Under the pieces are notes generated by a model that saw nothing but the letters and a program-made list of their open reading frames with translations, ran no database searches and was not told the DNA's origin. From positions 345,368 to 409,367 of the forward strand of contig JACEEZ010020019.1 in the NCBI GenBank assembly GCA_016584305.1: 64,000 nucleotides of DNA. Reading direction: 5' to 3'. Positions 37,469 to 50,131 of this stretch are shown here, one piece after another. Positions within the stretch are counted from its first letter, which is position 1. Every line of letters starts with the position of its first letter. The DNA comes from Chionoecetes opilio (taxonomy: Eukaryota; Arthropoda; Malacostraca; Decapoda; Majidae). Made by a program: the position numbers and the translations under genes.

Positions 37469-38320
37469 GAATAATGGGCATTACAATTACAGTAGGTTTG
37501 TTAGGTTCTTCCCCCTTAAATCCAAATACACTACACACATCATAAAGACCATGTGGCAGTACCTGACGGACTATGGGACGCCCCGCAACATCGTCCTGGA
37601 CAACGGAGGGGAGTTCACCAGCCGGGAGTTCCAGCAGTTCTGCACACGACACCAAATCACTCTCTGCTATACGACCCCCTATCACCCACAAGGAAATTCG
37701 GTGACCGAGAGGATGCACAGGACCCTGAAGTCAGTCCTCTCGACCCTGTGTCAAGGTCACCCTCTGAGTCTGCCCACATTGTTGCAGCCGTGCCAAATCA
37801 CTATGAATCAAGCGGTACACACCTCCACTGGACAACAACCCTACTTCGCTTTCTTCTCTCGTCATGCCCCAGGCTTGTTGGAGCAGCTTTACCCGACGTC
37901 GAGGGAGAACAAGACGACATGGGCGTGGCACACGCCCTAATCCGCGAGACGCATCAGAAAATGTCGCGTCGGTACAGGGACGTCGCAAACAGAAAACGGA
38001 AAAATCAAGTGGTGGAGGTAGGAGCACTGGTATGGGTCAGAAAAGAGACCACAATACCAGGCACGTGCCGTAAACTCAATGTGAAATGGGATGGGGTCTA
38101 TAGAGTGGTGGAAGTACGTTTGGGTGGGAGCTCATACGTGGTAGAGAATGTTTTCACAGAAAAACAAGTACAAAGAGCCGCCGAACAAGTGAAGCCTTAT
38201 TATGGCAGTGAAGAGTGGTTAGTAGAACCGGTGGAGAGGGTCCTACAACCCGACCCGGTGGACGAGCAACTAGCCCCTCGTGTTAGGAGACCTCCTAAAA
38301 GGCTCATTGAGGAAGAATGA
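37469..38320 (+). pseudogene. Ty3/Gypsy retrotransposon integrase and C-terminal pol
   Basis: The first frame (37469 to about 37870) encodes the integrase core: GTPRNIVLDNGGEF (second catalytic Asp) and YHPQGNSVTERMHRTLK (catalytic Glu). A frameshift near 37870 moves to the frame ending at 38320. That frame contains HQKMSRRYRDVANRKRK, LVWVRKE and KLNVKWDGVYRVVEVR (GPY/F-like module), then a basic tail RRPPKRLIEEE. Protease, RT, RNase H and the zinc-binding HHCC part are missing, so this is a 5' truncated fragment. Integrase inserts retroviral-like cDNA into nuclear DNA; this copy cannot. Confidence 0.85.
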
Positions 38321-38814
38321 ATGTTATTTTTAGGTTAAGATGTGTTAGAAATTAATACTGAGTCCAAGAGGTGAGTGTTTGTCAGACTAGATGAAATAAT
38401 TTGGTCCAGGAGATTTCTCAGTTCTGGAAGTCGGAGTGTCTGGTTTTCACGGGCTCAGCCTGGTTCGGTGGGAGGAGTATTTTAATTCGGGATAGTAAGT
38501 ACTGCTTCTCATTTCACAGTCAGCCAGCTTGCGGTGTGGCGGGCATTTCAGGACTCGTAAGGCTCTCGTTATATAACCTGAGGGTAGCCGGTGTGCGCCC
38601 CTGGGACGATCCCTTTTGCGACGAGAATGTAGGCACTGAGTCAGGTTTGACGGCCACGTCACTACCCAGGTATCAGGCTGATTGGGATATTTCCTTTCAT
38701 TGAATATTCGTGTAATCTAAACACAAGCAGACACCCGTTTTCAAGGAACAGAAGAATTTCCATTAAATTCACTCTAAATTCGTCCCATACACACCTCCTC
38801 TTGACGCAGCTTTA
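38321..38814. other. Non-coding stretch after the Gypsy fragment
   Basis: It may include 3' untranslated or LTR sequence of the Gypsy element; no matching second LTR lies in the window. No other feature is visible. Confidence 0.4.
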
Positions 38815-38940
<126 letters not shown>

Positions 38941-39004
38941 TGCCCCCATATGAAAAATCATGCGGACACCCCTGTGTGACACGCTTTGTGACTGATGTGT
39001 AAAT

Positions 39005-39795
<791 letters not shown>

Positions 39796-39814
39796 AGTGC
39801 CCACAGTGGTGTTT

Positions 39815-40072
39815 TCATCTAGTTGTATTTATTCTTTAGTTGTTTTTTAAACAGGGCCGGCAACGCTCGTATGGCCCGTCTCCATATAAACTTTTATTTT
39901 TCAATTCACCCTTATTTTGGCCGAAACCACCCCCCCGGGGGGGGTCAAAAACCCCCGGCAAAACCCGGTCCCCTTTCCATGCTGGGTGGACAGGGGCTCG
40001 GGTTTTAAGAAGCCCGCCCCGTCTTTTTTCCCCCCCGGGGGATCGAATCCGGGTTTCTCGGTTGGAGCCGAG
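39815..40072 (-). mobile_element. SINE family A, further minus-strand copy
   Basis: It repeats the tail (CATCTAGTTGTATTTA at 39816), the CCTGTTTAAAAAACAACT junction in inverse, the CCACCCAGCATGG block and a truncated tRNA-like head (GAGAAACCCGGATTCGATCC on the minus strand). Many homopolymer indels. Confidence 0.65.
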
Positions 40073-40079
40073 AAAATAA

Positions 40080-41195
40080 TAAAAAATTAATTAGATGTTC
40101 AAAAAACAATTTTTTTTTATTTTTAAACCTCCTAAAAGGGTTTCCAATGTTTTTTACCTGGAAAATCGAAAATTACAACCATTAAAAACCCAAAATGTCG
40201 GAACCTTTGCCTCAAAAGCAGAAGTTTATTCTAAACGTTTTCTGAAACCCCATTTTTCGGAGCATTTTAGTTTTTTTTCCCCTTTTTTTTTCCCCAATAA
40301 ATGGGCATAAGCGGTTAAAGCAAGAAATTTAGATGCTGATGAAACATAAAAATGCATAAAAACATTTAGGGAAAATTTAAATTATTTTTTACAAAATTTT
40401 AAAAAAAATTTAAATAAATAAAATTTTTTCACTCTAGTCAAAATTCACAATGGTTTTAGCATGACTCTAATGGTCTGTTTAGGGGTTTTTTTCCCAGATT
40501 GTTGAAACTGCTAACAAATCCAAGATACTTACAAGATAATTCATTTGGGCATAAGAAGGGAGCCCCGAGGACGCAAAGTTGAATCTCAGAACCCCACTGC
40601 AGCCCAGAGAAAAGCGTCCGCCGACCTGTACTAGATCTGTACAAAAACCTTTCCTGATCGGCACCCATCACAGCATCAGTGGTCCCAGTTACCCCCCAAC
40701 AACAGGCCTTCCAGTCTTCCTCCTTTCCCAGAGTTTGCCAGAAAATCGGGGAATCCTAACATCAAGACCTCGCCAATAAAACAGGGGAGGCTATCATCCC
40801 ATTCTGGCAGATGGCTAGGTCAAGACCATGCCCAAGTACAATGCAGCGCACATTTCGACATTCACAAAAGACAGAGATTAGCAAGGAAAAAAGGTTAGAA
40901 AGGTGACCCGGGGGGAAAAGGAGTGCCTTTTCCTGGAATTAGATAGTTTCGAATAGGAGTTCAGATGCCATCCAGGAATAGAGAGAAACCGACTGCTATC
41001 AAGGAGAAGAAGGCAAGGACATCGGTTCTACCAGGATCAAAAAGACGAGAAAAGCCCACATTTTGGGTCATGACAAAAATTTTTGATCCGGCCCCAGCAG
41101 CAAGCAGAGAGGGCTGCAAGACTGCAGCAGAGAGGGAAAAAGATATGAATTTGTCACAAAATTTCAAAATTTTTTTCAGCTCCCACACAGCGAAG
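40080..41195. other. Noisy AT-rich sequence, no gene recognised
   Basis: Homopolymer-rich, with broken frames. The part after about 40570 is GC-richer and may be the 5' coding part of the transposase copy that follows, but no motif can be read with confidence. Confidence 0.4.
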
Positions 41196-41199
41196 GACT

Positions 41200-42110
41200 G
41201 CTGCTGATGTGTCTACCGGGCTGACCCAACCGACAGTAAAGGGGAAGCAGGGGACATGGTTTCCCAACAACCCGCCCTGGTGTTCACACCCCACCAAACA
41301 CTGTGACTCTCACATTTCCCAGGAGGTCAGGGAGTGTGTTGACTTTTGCAGTCCCGCTGATGTCTGGATGTTTGACAATAAAGTGCACCCTTTTAATCTC
41401 TGCTCATTTAAGGCTGGTGGAGCTGACCCGGGGCAGTTTGTCATCTCAACCTCAACAACGAGAGGAACGGATGCTGACAAGGTACCCCATAAACCCGGAT
41501 AATGGCGCATTTTGCGAGGACCCTCCCCCGTATGCTGCTCTCCCCTGGGAGGCAAGAGTGAAATGTCCCGGGAAGTGATCCCGGGCCACGTCAGAACTTG
41601 GCGTGCTTGTCTCGGGCCACTGCATATCCCGAAGGCAAGTTTTGGGAGTACCCGATAGAAAAGCTCAAACAGGAACGGCTAGGCAGAGGGTCCATGGGTT
41701 TGTGGAGCATGGGGCTTTTTCTGGAGTGATCATGCCTTGTGTTTGACACAACGGGGCCCGCAACAGTGGAGTACATCGGGGAGCTGCCAAGCTTCTGGAG
41801 CAACAGTTGACAGGAAGGGGTTCACCTGGGCCGCAGACACCACATTCTAGAAGTGCTGGTTGGGGCGATGGGAGAATCTGTTTGGCAAAGGGCAAGAGCC
41901 CAGAGAATCCTTTTTTTCAAGCACTTCAAGGGGTTTGGACAGATTTTACCCCAAGACAAACCCCACAACCCTGTCCATCAGACAAAAATGGTTAATAAAA
42001 AGAAGAAAAAAATGCAAGGAAAAACTACAGGAAACCTGAGGCGGAGAAGCCTCCTAGAGCGACTACCGTGAGATGGTGAGCTACACTGTCGTCCTTGGAG
42101 ACCCGCCTCC
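41200..42110 (+). pseudogene. Transposase core, decayed (same family as 19600-20560)
   Basis: Plus-strand fragments read in order with frameshifts: CLVFDTTGPATVEY (about 41732-41775), GAAKLLEQQLTGR (about 41779-41820), LGRRHHILEVLVGAMGESV (about 41826-41880), RILFFKHFKGFGQILPQDK and, near 42060, DYREMV. This order (FDTT, then a LLE helix, then RHHxxE, then FKRF, then DYRE) is the catalytic region of an uncharacterised DDE-like transposase family. Its N- and C-terminal ends are preserved in the deletion derivative at 19028-20811. Frameshift density is high. Family recognition is from memory of the motif order. Confidence 0.5.
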
Positions 42111-43270
42111 CCGCGGGAAACCCCTGGGGTGTCCCGGGCCTTATCAGGCCCCGGTGGATGGCCGAAACCCGTATTCCTGAAGATGTTTTATGTTTGTGAC
42201 AGTGGAGTACGATGAAGAAATGTTGTGAACTGGAAAGCCTCAACCTTTCCAGGACTGTTATAAAACCATGTGGTGCATCTACCTTGCGAGTGCCCTGCAA
42301 ATGATCTGCAGTTCATGAAGGACATGTGAAATTCAAGAGAACAGATCCAGAGATTGCTCGGCAGTGCTAAAAAAACCTGAAACCCCAAGTGGTACCCGAC
42401 ACAGGGGGTTGGCCGTTTGCTTCCTTTGGTAGCAGACTCAGTGACAAGAGAAGAGGCCCTTGCTGCCAAGCTGCACCCCCACTGAGAAGCCCAAAAGCTT
42501 CAGACGAGGGAAAATATGTTCCCTCAGTTACAGCCCAAAACGACTCTGGCTGATCTAGTTTTGGGCCAGGAGTCATCTTCGCTTGACACCCTTTGGGATT
42601 GAGTATGACGGGGTTTGCAACCTGTGGGGACATGGAAGGATATGACTACGCAAGGCCCTGGAATAGTCAGCAAAGTAAAAGTAGTGAAGACATTGCTGAG
42701 GGGGATCAAGATGATGACTGTTTCGCAAAAACATTACCACAGATTCTCGCAAAAACAGACCTTCTTCAAAAATGGGGAAACAACCGTGAGCGATTTTATA
42801 GCTTAAGAAGCAAACTCTGAAAAAAAGACTGTGAAGTGTCCCCCTTTAATAGACAATAGAGTTTTTCTGCCACTTGAAAATAGTTTTTTTGAGTCTTTGT
42901 CACACATTTTTGATGTCAAGATTTTAATATTTTTTGAAAATTATATGAAATTTTCAGAAAAATTTTTTCTTTTTTCAGGATATGATTTTTTTTTTTCTTT
43001 AATGTTTACTTGATTGTTTTTTCAGAAAAATATTAAAAAACTCAATTTGATACCCCTTTGTTTTTATTCCCCAAATTTTAACAAAAGTCTCAGGTGAAAA
43101 AAAATCGGGGAAGGCAAAATTAGGCGCTTTTTTTCTGCGCGGGCAATATCTTGAGGCCAATAGGGGAAAAAGGTTCCTGACATTTTAGCTCAAAATGGTT
43201 ATGATTTTCGGCTTTTCCAGGTCAAAAAGCATGGGAAACCTTGCAGGGGGGTATAAAAATAGGAAAAAAT
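42111..43270. other. Decayed transposase tail and AT-rich sequence
   Basis: Up to about 42820 there are further short frames that could be the transposase C-terminal part, unreadable because of indels. After that comes T-rich sequence without features. Confidence 0.35.
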
Positions 43271-43280
43271 TGTTTTCTGA

Positions 43281-43322
43281 ACAGGTCTAGGCCCGAGCAT
43301 GCTAACCCTTACACTACGGAGT
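43281..43322 (-). mobile_element. SINE family A, head fragment
   Basis: On the minus strand ACTCCGTAGTGTAAGGGTTA is followed by AGCATGCTCGGGC, the first half of the tRNA-like head. Confidence 0.6.
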
Positions 43323-43390
43323 GTGTGTGTGTATGTGTTTGTGTATGTGCAAGTGTGTGAGTATGTGTGTGTGTGTATGTGTATTGTGTA
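43321..43390. repeat. TG-rich microsatellite
   Basis: Imperfect GTGTGT/TATGTG repeat next to the SINE tail. Confidence 0.9.
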
Positions 43391-43397
43391 AGTATTC

Positions 43398-43690
43398 ATA
43401 TTGTTGTATTTTTTTTACAGGGCCTGAGCTACACTCGTATGGCCTCATCCCGTCTGCATATCCACTTCTTTTTTTGTCCTTCATCCTTATAGTGCTTAGT
43501 GTTGGCCGAAACCATCACTCCGGGAGGCGGGTCACAAACCCCAGGCTAATACCCGGTACCCATTCACTGCTGGGTGGACAGGGGCTTGGGTTTTAAGGAG
43601 ACCGCCCATCTTTCTCCGCCCCGCCGGGGATCGAACCCGGGACTTCTCAGTTGTGAACCGAGCGTGCTACCACTACACTATGAAGTACCC
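43398..43690 (-). mobile_element. SINE family A, best-preserved copy (about 290 bp)
   Basis: Minus strand: tRNA-Val-like head at 43690-43617 (A box TGTAGTGGTAGCACGCTCGG, anticodon loop TTCACAA, T arm GGGTTCGATCCCC). The body follows with CCCCTGTCCACCCAGCAGTG and CGGCCAACACTAAG, ending CGAGTGTAGCTCAGGCCCTG plus a T/A-rich tail at 43398-43420. It is flanked by TG repeats, so no target duplication can be read. Confidence 0.85.
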
Positions 43691-43693
43691 TAA

Positions 43694-43729
43694 AGTGTGT
43701 GTGTGCGTGTGTGTGTGTGGGTGTGGGTG

Positions 43730-43769
<40 letters not shown>

Positions 43770-43780
43770 TGTGTGTATGG
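43694..43780. repeat. (TG)n microsatellite
   Basis: TG repeat with TATATA interruption at about 43730. Confidence 0.95.
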
Positions 43781-43788
43781 AGAGAATT

Positions 43789-44659
43789 AGAGAGAACTGC
43801 AACTCCGAAATGCCAGTGGTCGCTGGCAGTTTTAACTCACAATTTGGTGAAAAGTTGGTCAACTTGAAAGAAAAATATGGGCTTATTCCACTGCACTTAA
43901 AAAACACAAAAGTATAATTTTAAGAACGATTTTCTTCTATATGTATATTGTATAGAAGCCTGAGTCTAAACATGCATTTAACCAAAAACCAAGTAGGTTA
44001 TAGTTTTAGGAGGCGAGGTAAATGTTTACTCTATGATATTATATAGTCAATAACGTATGTTTAGAAGTTATCTATACCTAGGCAGTCATATTTTCCTGTT
44101 ATTATTGTGTATCAATCAGATAGAAAGCCTGGAAGTGCAATGATCGACGCGTGAAGTAGCAATGTTTTGATTCAATCTCCCCGCCCAAACCACTCCCCGC
44201 CGCGGCGTGTCGCCTCCACAATTATAACCTACATTGTCGCAGCAACAAGCCGATTTCGGCATTCTTTATTCTTCGTTTTCCAAGGCATTGCTTATTGTAT
44301 TTTGACAAGCGTTTTTCCAGACGCAGCAGTACTGTCTTAGAAAACAGTGTGAACATCACCCAAATTTTACATGCCACAATATACATTTTAAAAAATATAT
44401 TAAGTTGCACTCGAAAGGCGAGTTTAAATTTTCATTAAATTGCTATTAATAGAACGTTCCATCGTAATGAATGTCATCCATATAATTAGTAGAACAACAG
44501 AAAGAACTATATTTTTTGGTATTCAGATGCGGTGCATCAATGTTTATCGCGAATTAAAATTTTTGAAAAATATTAGTCGCGGAGCCAAAACACAGTAGAC
44601 CAACCTTTGAGTTAAAACTGCCAGCGACCACTGGCATTTCTCGAGTTTCAGTTCTCTCT
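43789..44659. mobile_element. TIR element, about 870 bp, AATT target
   Basis: The left end AGAGAGAACTG, with ATGCCAGTGGTCGCTGGCAG and TTTTAACTCA downstream, is repeated in reverse at the right end (TGAGTTAAAACTGCCAGCG to CAGTTCTCTCT), a TIR of about 65 bp. AATT lies on both outer sides (43785-43788, 44660-44663). The inner segment 44106-44186 recurs inverted at 28020-28140. No recognised gene. Confidence 0.7.
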
Positions 44660-44664
44660 AATTA

Positions 44665-44904
44665 AGGCGTTTTCTGCGGGGGATTTCGCTCGCAAGCGAA
44701 AAAAAAATTATTGCTCAAATTTCGCTTGCTGTTCAATCATCCAGGGAAGATGATTGTCCGACCCGTAAGAATTTGTTGTTGTTGTTGCGGCAGCAAGCGA
44801 AATGTTTGTTTGGGCACTATAAAATATATATGGGCACTATAAAAGAGACCGCTTGCAATCGAAATTTTTTCGCTTGCAAGCGAAATCCCCCGCAGAAAAC
44901 GCCT
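44665..44904. mobile_element. PIF/Harbinger-type MITE, 240 bp
   Basis: Ends AGGCGTTTTCTGCGGGGGAT and ATCCCCCGCAGAAAACGCCT are inverted and continue with TTCGCT/AGCGAA. TTA flanks both sides (44662-44664 and 44905-44907). It shares its end family with the 31833-33089 element. Confidence 0.8.
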
Positions 44905-44936
44905 TTAGAGTGTGATATCTGAATGTGTGGTGTATC

Positions 44937-45025
44937 TATTTATCTACTGTAGCTGTATTTACCCTGTTGTATCATATAGGCCTTGAGCTGTAGCTACTCG
45001 TGTGGTCCTGTCTCTGTAGCTATGT
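44937..45025 (-). mobile_element. SINE family A, 3' end fragment
   Basis: Contains inverse copies of the SINE end (CTGTAGCTGTATTTACCCTG, GGCCTTGAGCTGTAGCTACT) with several changes. Confidence 0.6.
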
Positions 45026-45373
45026 TTATCAAAGCTTTCCTAAAATCATCAAGTTTTGCCTTAAATTGTGTGGTGTTTTATCTGGCAGTTCGGGGAGTGC
45101 GAGTGCTTGTGTGTCGTGCGTGACTACGTGCAGTGTGGCGTGTGCGTGTGTGGTCTCTGCAGTGAATGGCGATGTAGAGCTTATTGTGGTGTGTTGAAGT
45201 ATATGATTATGGTGTGTGTGGTGTGTGTATGTCTGTGTGGTGCTGTGGGTGTGGTGTATGGTGTTCGCCTGTGTTGTGTAGTGGATGGATGACCAGTGTG
45301 GTGTAAAGGCGCAATAATGATGTGTGTGACAGTGTGTTCGGATGTATACAAGTGAACATGACACCGCATGGTT

Positions 45374-45700
45374 TTTGGGGAGGCGGTAGCAGAGTGGTTA
45401 GCGTCTCTGACTGGCGTTCTCGGTGACCCGAGTTCGATCCCCGAAGTAAACCAAAACCTTTCTGCACCATCGAGTGGCCTAAGAACACCCACATGCCCTG
45501 CCCATCAACTCTACCTTCGATTGCGAGTCCATCGGAGAACACAGGGGGGCGGCATGAGCCTCTAAACACAGGCTTCACTATAAGAATCCTGTCTGCGCCA
45601 CCACGGGCGAGGACCAACCATCACAACCCTCAAGTGAACCTCCAGAGCCTACCATCCAAGTCCTGGGTCACCATTGCCTACAGGCGCTATAGGCACAAAT

Positions 45701-45742
<42 letters not shown>
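45374..45742 (+). mobile_element. SINE family B, copy 2 with poly(A) tail
   Basis: The head GGGGAGGCGGTAGCAGAGTGG and CCCGAGTTCGATCCCCG (A and B box-like) correspond to the head at 21427. The distal part has CACTATAAGAATCCTGTCTG, TGCGCCACCACGGGCG and CAGGCGCTATAGGCAC, then an A tract of about 41 bases at 45702-45742. Long A tract suggests a young insertion. Confidence 0.85.
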
Positions 45743-45744
<2 letters not shown>

Positions 45745-46139
45745 ACGTTCAGCACTGCGATCGGATTATGGTCAGGGGCTGGATGTTTGAACGTTCGTAA
45801 CTTTCCGCTTCTAAGATCATCTTAAAGTGTTCTTACCGGCCATCTTAGATCTTGGGCTACGAACACCACAAAAATGTATTTTCAAAGGATCGTCCGAATG
45901 TTCTTACCTTACGATGATGCGATCATTAAGCTCGTTCCGTTCCGTTCCGTTCCGTTCCATTCCATGAGGAATGGAACTCAGCTGACTGTCGCTTGGCCAA
46001 TCAGAAGAAAGATTTCATCAACCTTTGAGATTGTTAGCCAATCATAATACAGTCAGAATGTAAACAAATATCATGCCTCCCCAAGGGAAATATCTGAAGA
46101 CTGAAGACGTATGCTCACTAATAACCTCCTGGCGAGTCC

Positions 46140-47320
46140 CCACCCAAAAAATTACAAACTTATAACCTCAATATAACCTAACCTGGTAAAATTCTAGTTC
46201 TTTCCTGCCCTTAGATCTCGCTAGGAGGTTATTGGTAGGGTTAGATAAGGTTATAATGAGGTTAGGTTAGTATTATTTTGGGGGGTCATTTAGGACTTTA
46301 GGTGGGGTGAGGGGAGGTTAAAGGGGGTAACTCCCCCACTTTATAATTACGTTTTAGAGGTATCTGAAGAGATTTGTGAAGGTCTGGAGAGAAATAAAAA
46401 CACTAATTAGAGCGGGAAAGGATTATAATTTTGCCGTTTTAGACAGCGCGAATAATTATATATGTATTAAATGATTAATAGCTGCCACTTAGTTAAGTTT
46501 CCCATTAGTATAATTATAGTATAATAATACCCCATATAATAGTATATGGGGTATAATAATAGTATAATAATGCCCCATTAGTAAAATTTCGGTAGTGGGC
46601 TTTCAACGTTTTCGAGGCCGAAACTGAGTTTTCCTGGATCGTTTTCATGTGTATTGAATGAATATGGCACTCGTTTTTGTCGGATTTTTTTTTTTTTCTA
46701 CAGGTATGGGGGGAGGTAGGTTATGCCCCGCAAACCTTGCACCGCTTCGCACTACCATATTATTGATAATTTTATTTTTTTCTTGATATCATCTGTTACT
46801 AAACCAAACCCCATCTCTAACCTAACCTAACCTAATCTGATTTAACCTAACTTAGACGACTAAACCAAACCTCACCTCTAACCTAACCTAATCTGATTTA
46901 ACCTAACTTAACCGTTTATGGCTGAAATAACGGTAGATTTTCGGTAGTACGTACATGTAACGCCATTATTATTCAATTGTACCATGGTAAATGGGGTTCA
47001 AAATACTCAGAATGAAGAAATCTACACGATGAAGTAGGTAAGAATCCTAGGACTTTTGAAAACCAAACTAATACCCACCCATTTTAGGGTGGGTATTATT
47101 AATGGTATACATTATCCAAGTAACTAGACAATACCTGGAACTGTCGCCGATAGGAATTCTCGCCGACATCGACGGGTGTTCCAATTATTTTCGTCGGCGA
47201 GTGTTCCTATTTTACCCTTGTTTCTGTATTCAGGGATTGAATACCATCAATAGCCTGAACAGTTAGGTTAGGTTATGTTGGCCAGTTGACTATATGTCTA
47301 GGTTAGGTTAGTGAATTAGC
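46140..47320. repeat. Scattered CCTAA/TTAGG-like short runs
   Basis: AACCTAACCTAACCTAATC-type runs at about 46815-46910 and GGTTAGGTTA-type runs at about 46260-46270 and 47268-47310. Two of the segments (46813-46850 and 46862-46908) are diverged direct repeats. A further run is at 51548-51585. TTAGG is the arthropod telomere unit, but these are short and degenerate. Confidence 0.6.
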
Positions 47321-49278
47321 GGAGGTGATTCCCCCCAGCTCAGCACCGAAATAATACCGATATCACATATTACAGTAGATTGGTTAGATTGAAATGAAAG
47401 CCTGCATTCTAGTGATTTTTATGTGCTTTAACCCCACAATTTCCCTTTCATAGCCCTGCCGGTTAATATTCGGGAGTTTGGGGGGTTCCACAAGCCTTTC
47501 AACTAATTTTTTTTCGCCAATTATTTTTGTCTCACTATATTGTGCAGTAGTCCGTTTCCGTTAAAATTATATTTACAAGTAAAATCATTAACCCTGTTAG
47601 TACCTTAAATTATAACAGTTTGCATTTCATCCACTTGGCCATTCCCCCCTCATTACATAACCCCATAGTATACCTATAACAGCTTTCTCTCCCAATCATT
47701 TTCCCCCTTCAGTAAAGTAAACCCAAATGCTGCCCCACTGGGGGCCCCCCCCCCCCCCTTCACCCCCTCATCCCTCATCTTACACAACTTGCTCCTTAAC
47801 ATTCATCCATCTATACACCCTACCTACACACCAGTGGTCTTGAACTTTTCCTAGAATAAAATCTCCACTACCCCAGCCTCCATCATTGAACCATTCATTC
47901 ATAACGTTATGTATGTTTTTCTCACATAACATTCAAGTGTATCTACTCTTTTAAAAAGACTCCTTGCCCACCAATCCACATTCCTTTATCCTCCACATAC
48001 TCTTTTAGGTAAAATATGCAGTTTTCCCAATACTCCTATTGACAATACTCTACCCTTCAGTGTATTACTCTTAACAGGACACCTTGCCCCCAATACCAAA
48101 ATTCCTTTATCCTCCACAACTCTTTTAGGTTATAGCAGTTTCCCCCAATACTCCCTATTGACCAATCTCTACCATTCAAGTGTATCTACTCTTAGACATC
48201 CTTGCCCACCAATCACACATTCCTTTATCCTCCACATACTCTTTAAAGGGAAATATGCAGTTTCAAACAATACTCCCTTATGACCAAATTTTGACATTAC
48301 TGAACGGAGGCTACGCCCCCCAAGCCCCCTGCTAATTAACTAACCTAACCGGGAATTGATTACGTTACGTAACCTCACTAGGGGGTGGGGGGGGGGGGTT
48401 CGCCCCCCCAGACCCCCATGTGGGTTTTTTTTTCTCATTTCCGACACTGTTGTGTGGTTAGAAATCTCCTTATATAAGAACGAAAGTTCAGGATATTTAA
48501 AACCCACCATTGGTTTTTTGTTTGTATTGTCTAAACGCACTTATACCTTATGTATTTCACTTTTTCCACCCACAGTACATGCATTCCACGCACTATCCTT
48601 TCCCCCCCCTAACACCCCACATCAAGGTTACCTAGTTATCTGCCGTTCCATCACTCATTTTACAAGTCTGGGTTCTCTATCCATTTTCCATTCATACACT
48701 TGCGTTTCCACCCACTATCCTCATTTTGGGTTTCCCAAATTTTCCCTTTATGGGCCCCCGCCATCCGTATCCTTCACTTGACTCATTCTCTCCATCTCAT
48801 CCTTGTCTCCAATGTCTCCTATTCTCCTCCTCCACTTCCCGCATCTTCCTCTCCCTTCCTTTGATCATCTTCTCTAAACACTTCTAGCACAAGACACATT
48901 TCTTTTTTATTTGCACTTCACTCATTCCAGTCACCTATAGGCATTCGGCAGCATACCATTCATTGCACCCTTCACATTCCCCTTACAACGTCCTGACCAA
49001 CAATAAACAACTCAACATGAAATAAACAACTTATAACAGAGCCTTTTTTAAGCACATTTTACTGGGCGACATTCATTGGATATATAGGGTGGTAGTAGGC
49101 ATACCTGTTAAACTACAGCTTTTTTGTATTATCGTCCCCATTTCGAATGTTGTGTGACCCCTCCCTTCCCTTTCCATGATGTGCTTATGAATCTTCCTGT
49201 GACACCAACAAATTTTCACTACGCAAACAATCGACGGGGTATATCTGGCACCACAAGGTACAGTAGACACTAAAAGAA

Positions 49279-49281
49279 GAA

Positions 49282-49315
<34 letters not shown>

Positions 49316-49432
49316 TATATATATAATATATATTATATATATAATATATAGGCTATATATATATATATATATATAATATATATATAAAATATATTATATA
49401 ATATATATATATATATATATAATATAAAATGA
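49279..49432. repeat. AT-rich (TA)n block
   Basis: TA/TATAATA repeats. Confidence 0.97.
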
Positions 49433-49957
49433 TCATATGCAGTACTAAGAAGCACTTCTGGATCTTACACACATAGACATGATGAGCCATTGCATCCAGG
49501 AAGGATTTTATGAATAAATATCTTGTCGCCCAGTAGCTTAAGAATGTCCTTACTGGGCGACAGTTTTCCATCACTGGGAGACATTTTGGTCGCCCAGTTA
49601 GCATGTAAAAAAATGCACTGACTTATAACATAACTTTATATGGCTTGTATATTAGAAAAACCTTCGTCATGCGACCCTACGAACAGTGTGCGAGTGCTCT
49701 TCAACAACCTTAGCACTATGAACAAATATGGTGGAAAAACGAACAAATATGGCGGATGGATGTTCGCAAAGATCGTTTGAAAATAATTCTAAACGAACGT
49801 TCTGAGATAAATCTAAGTGCAAAGATGATCTTAGAGACCGTTACAAACGTTCGAACATCCGGCCCCAGGACGACATTAATTAAGATACATACCATGAGTT
49901 ATTAAAAACACGTCTCAGTCGCATAGAAGACAAAGTGTTATCGTACTCTTAACAATC

Positions 49958-50131
<174 letters not shown>

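Larger units (their letters stand above)
45773..49868. mobile_element. Putative 4.1 kb TIR element without a recognised gene
   Basis: The left end CAGGGGCTGGATGTTTGAAC and right end GTTCGAACATCCGGCCCCAG are inverted. Similarity continues inward for about 100-130 bp with gaps (ATTTTCAAAGGATCGTCCGAA near 45880 against its inverse near 49760-49780). No clear target duplication. The interior has a (TTCCG)n run (45936-45965), CCTAA-rich runs, a GGGGGGTTCGCCCCCC palindrome near 48390, pyrimidine-rich sequence (47640-49010) and AT repeats (49279-49430), but no coding region. Confidence 0.5.

Noticed and set aside
46800..46910. Interstitial telomere
   Set aside because: CCTAA-like runs are short, degenerate and scattered; no tandem array.
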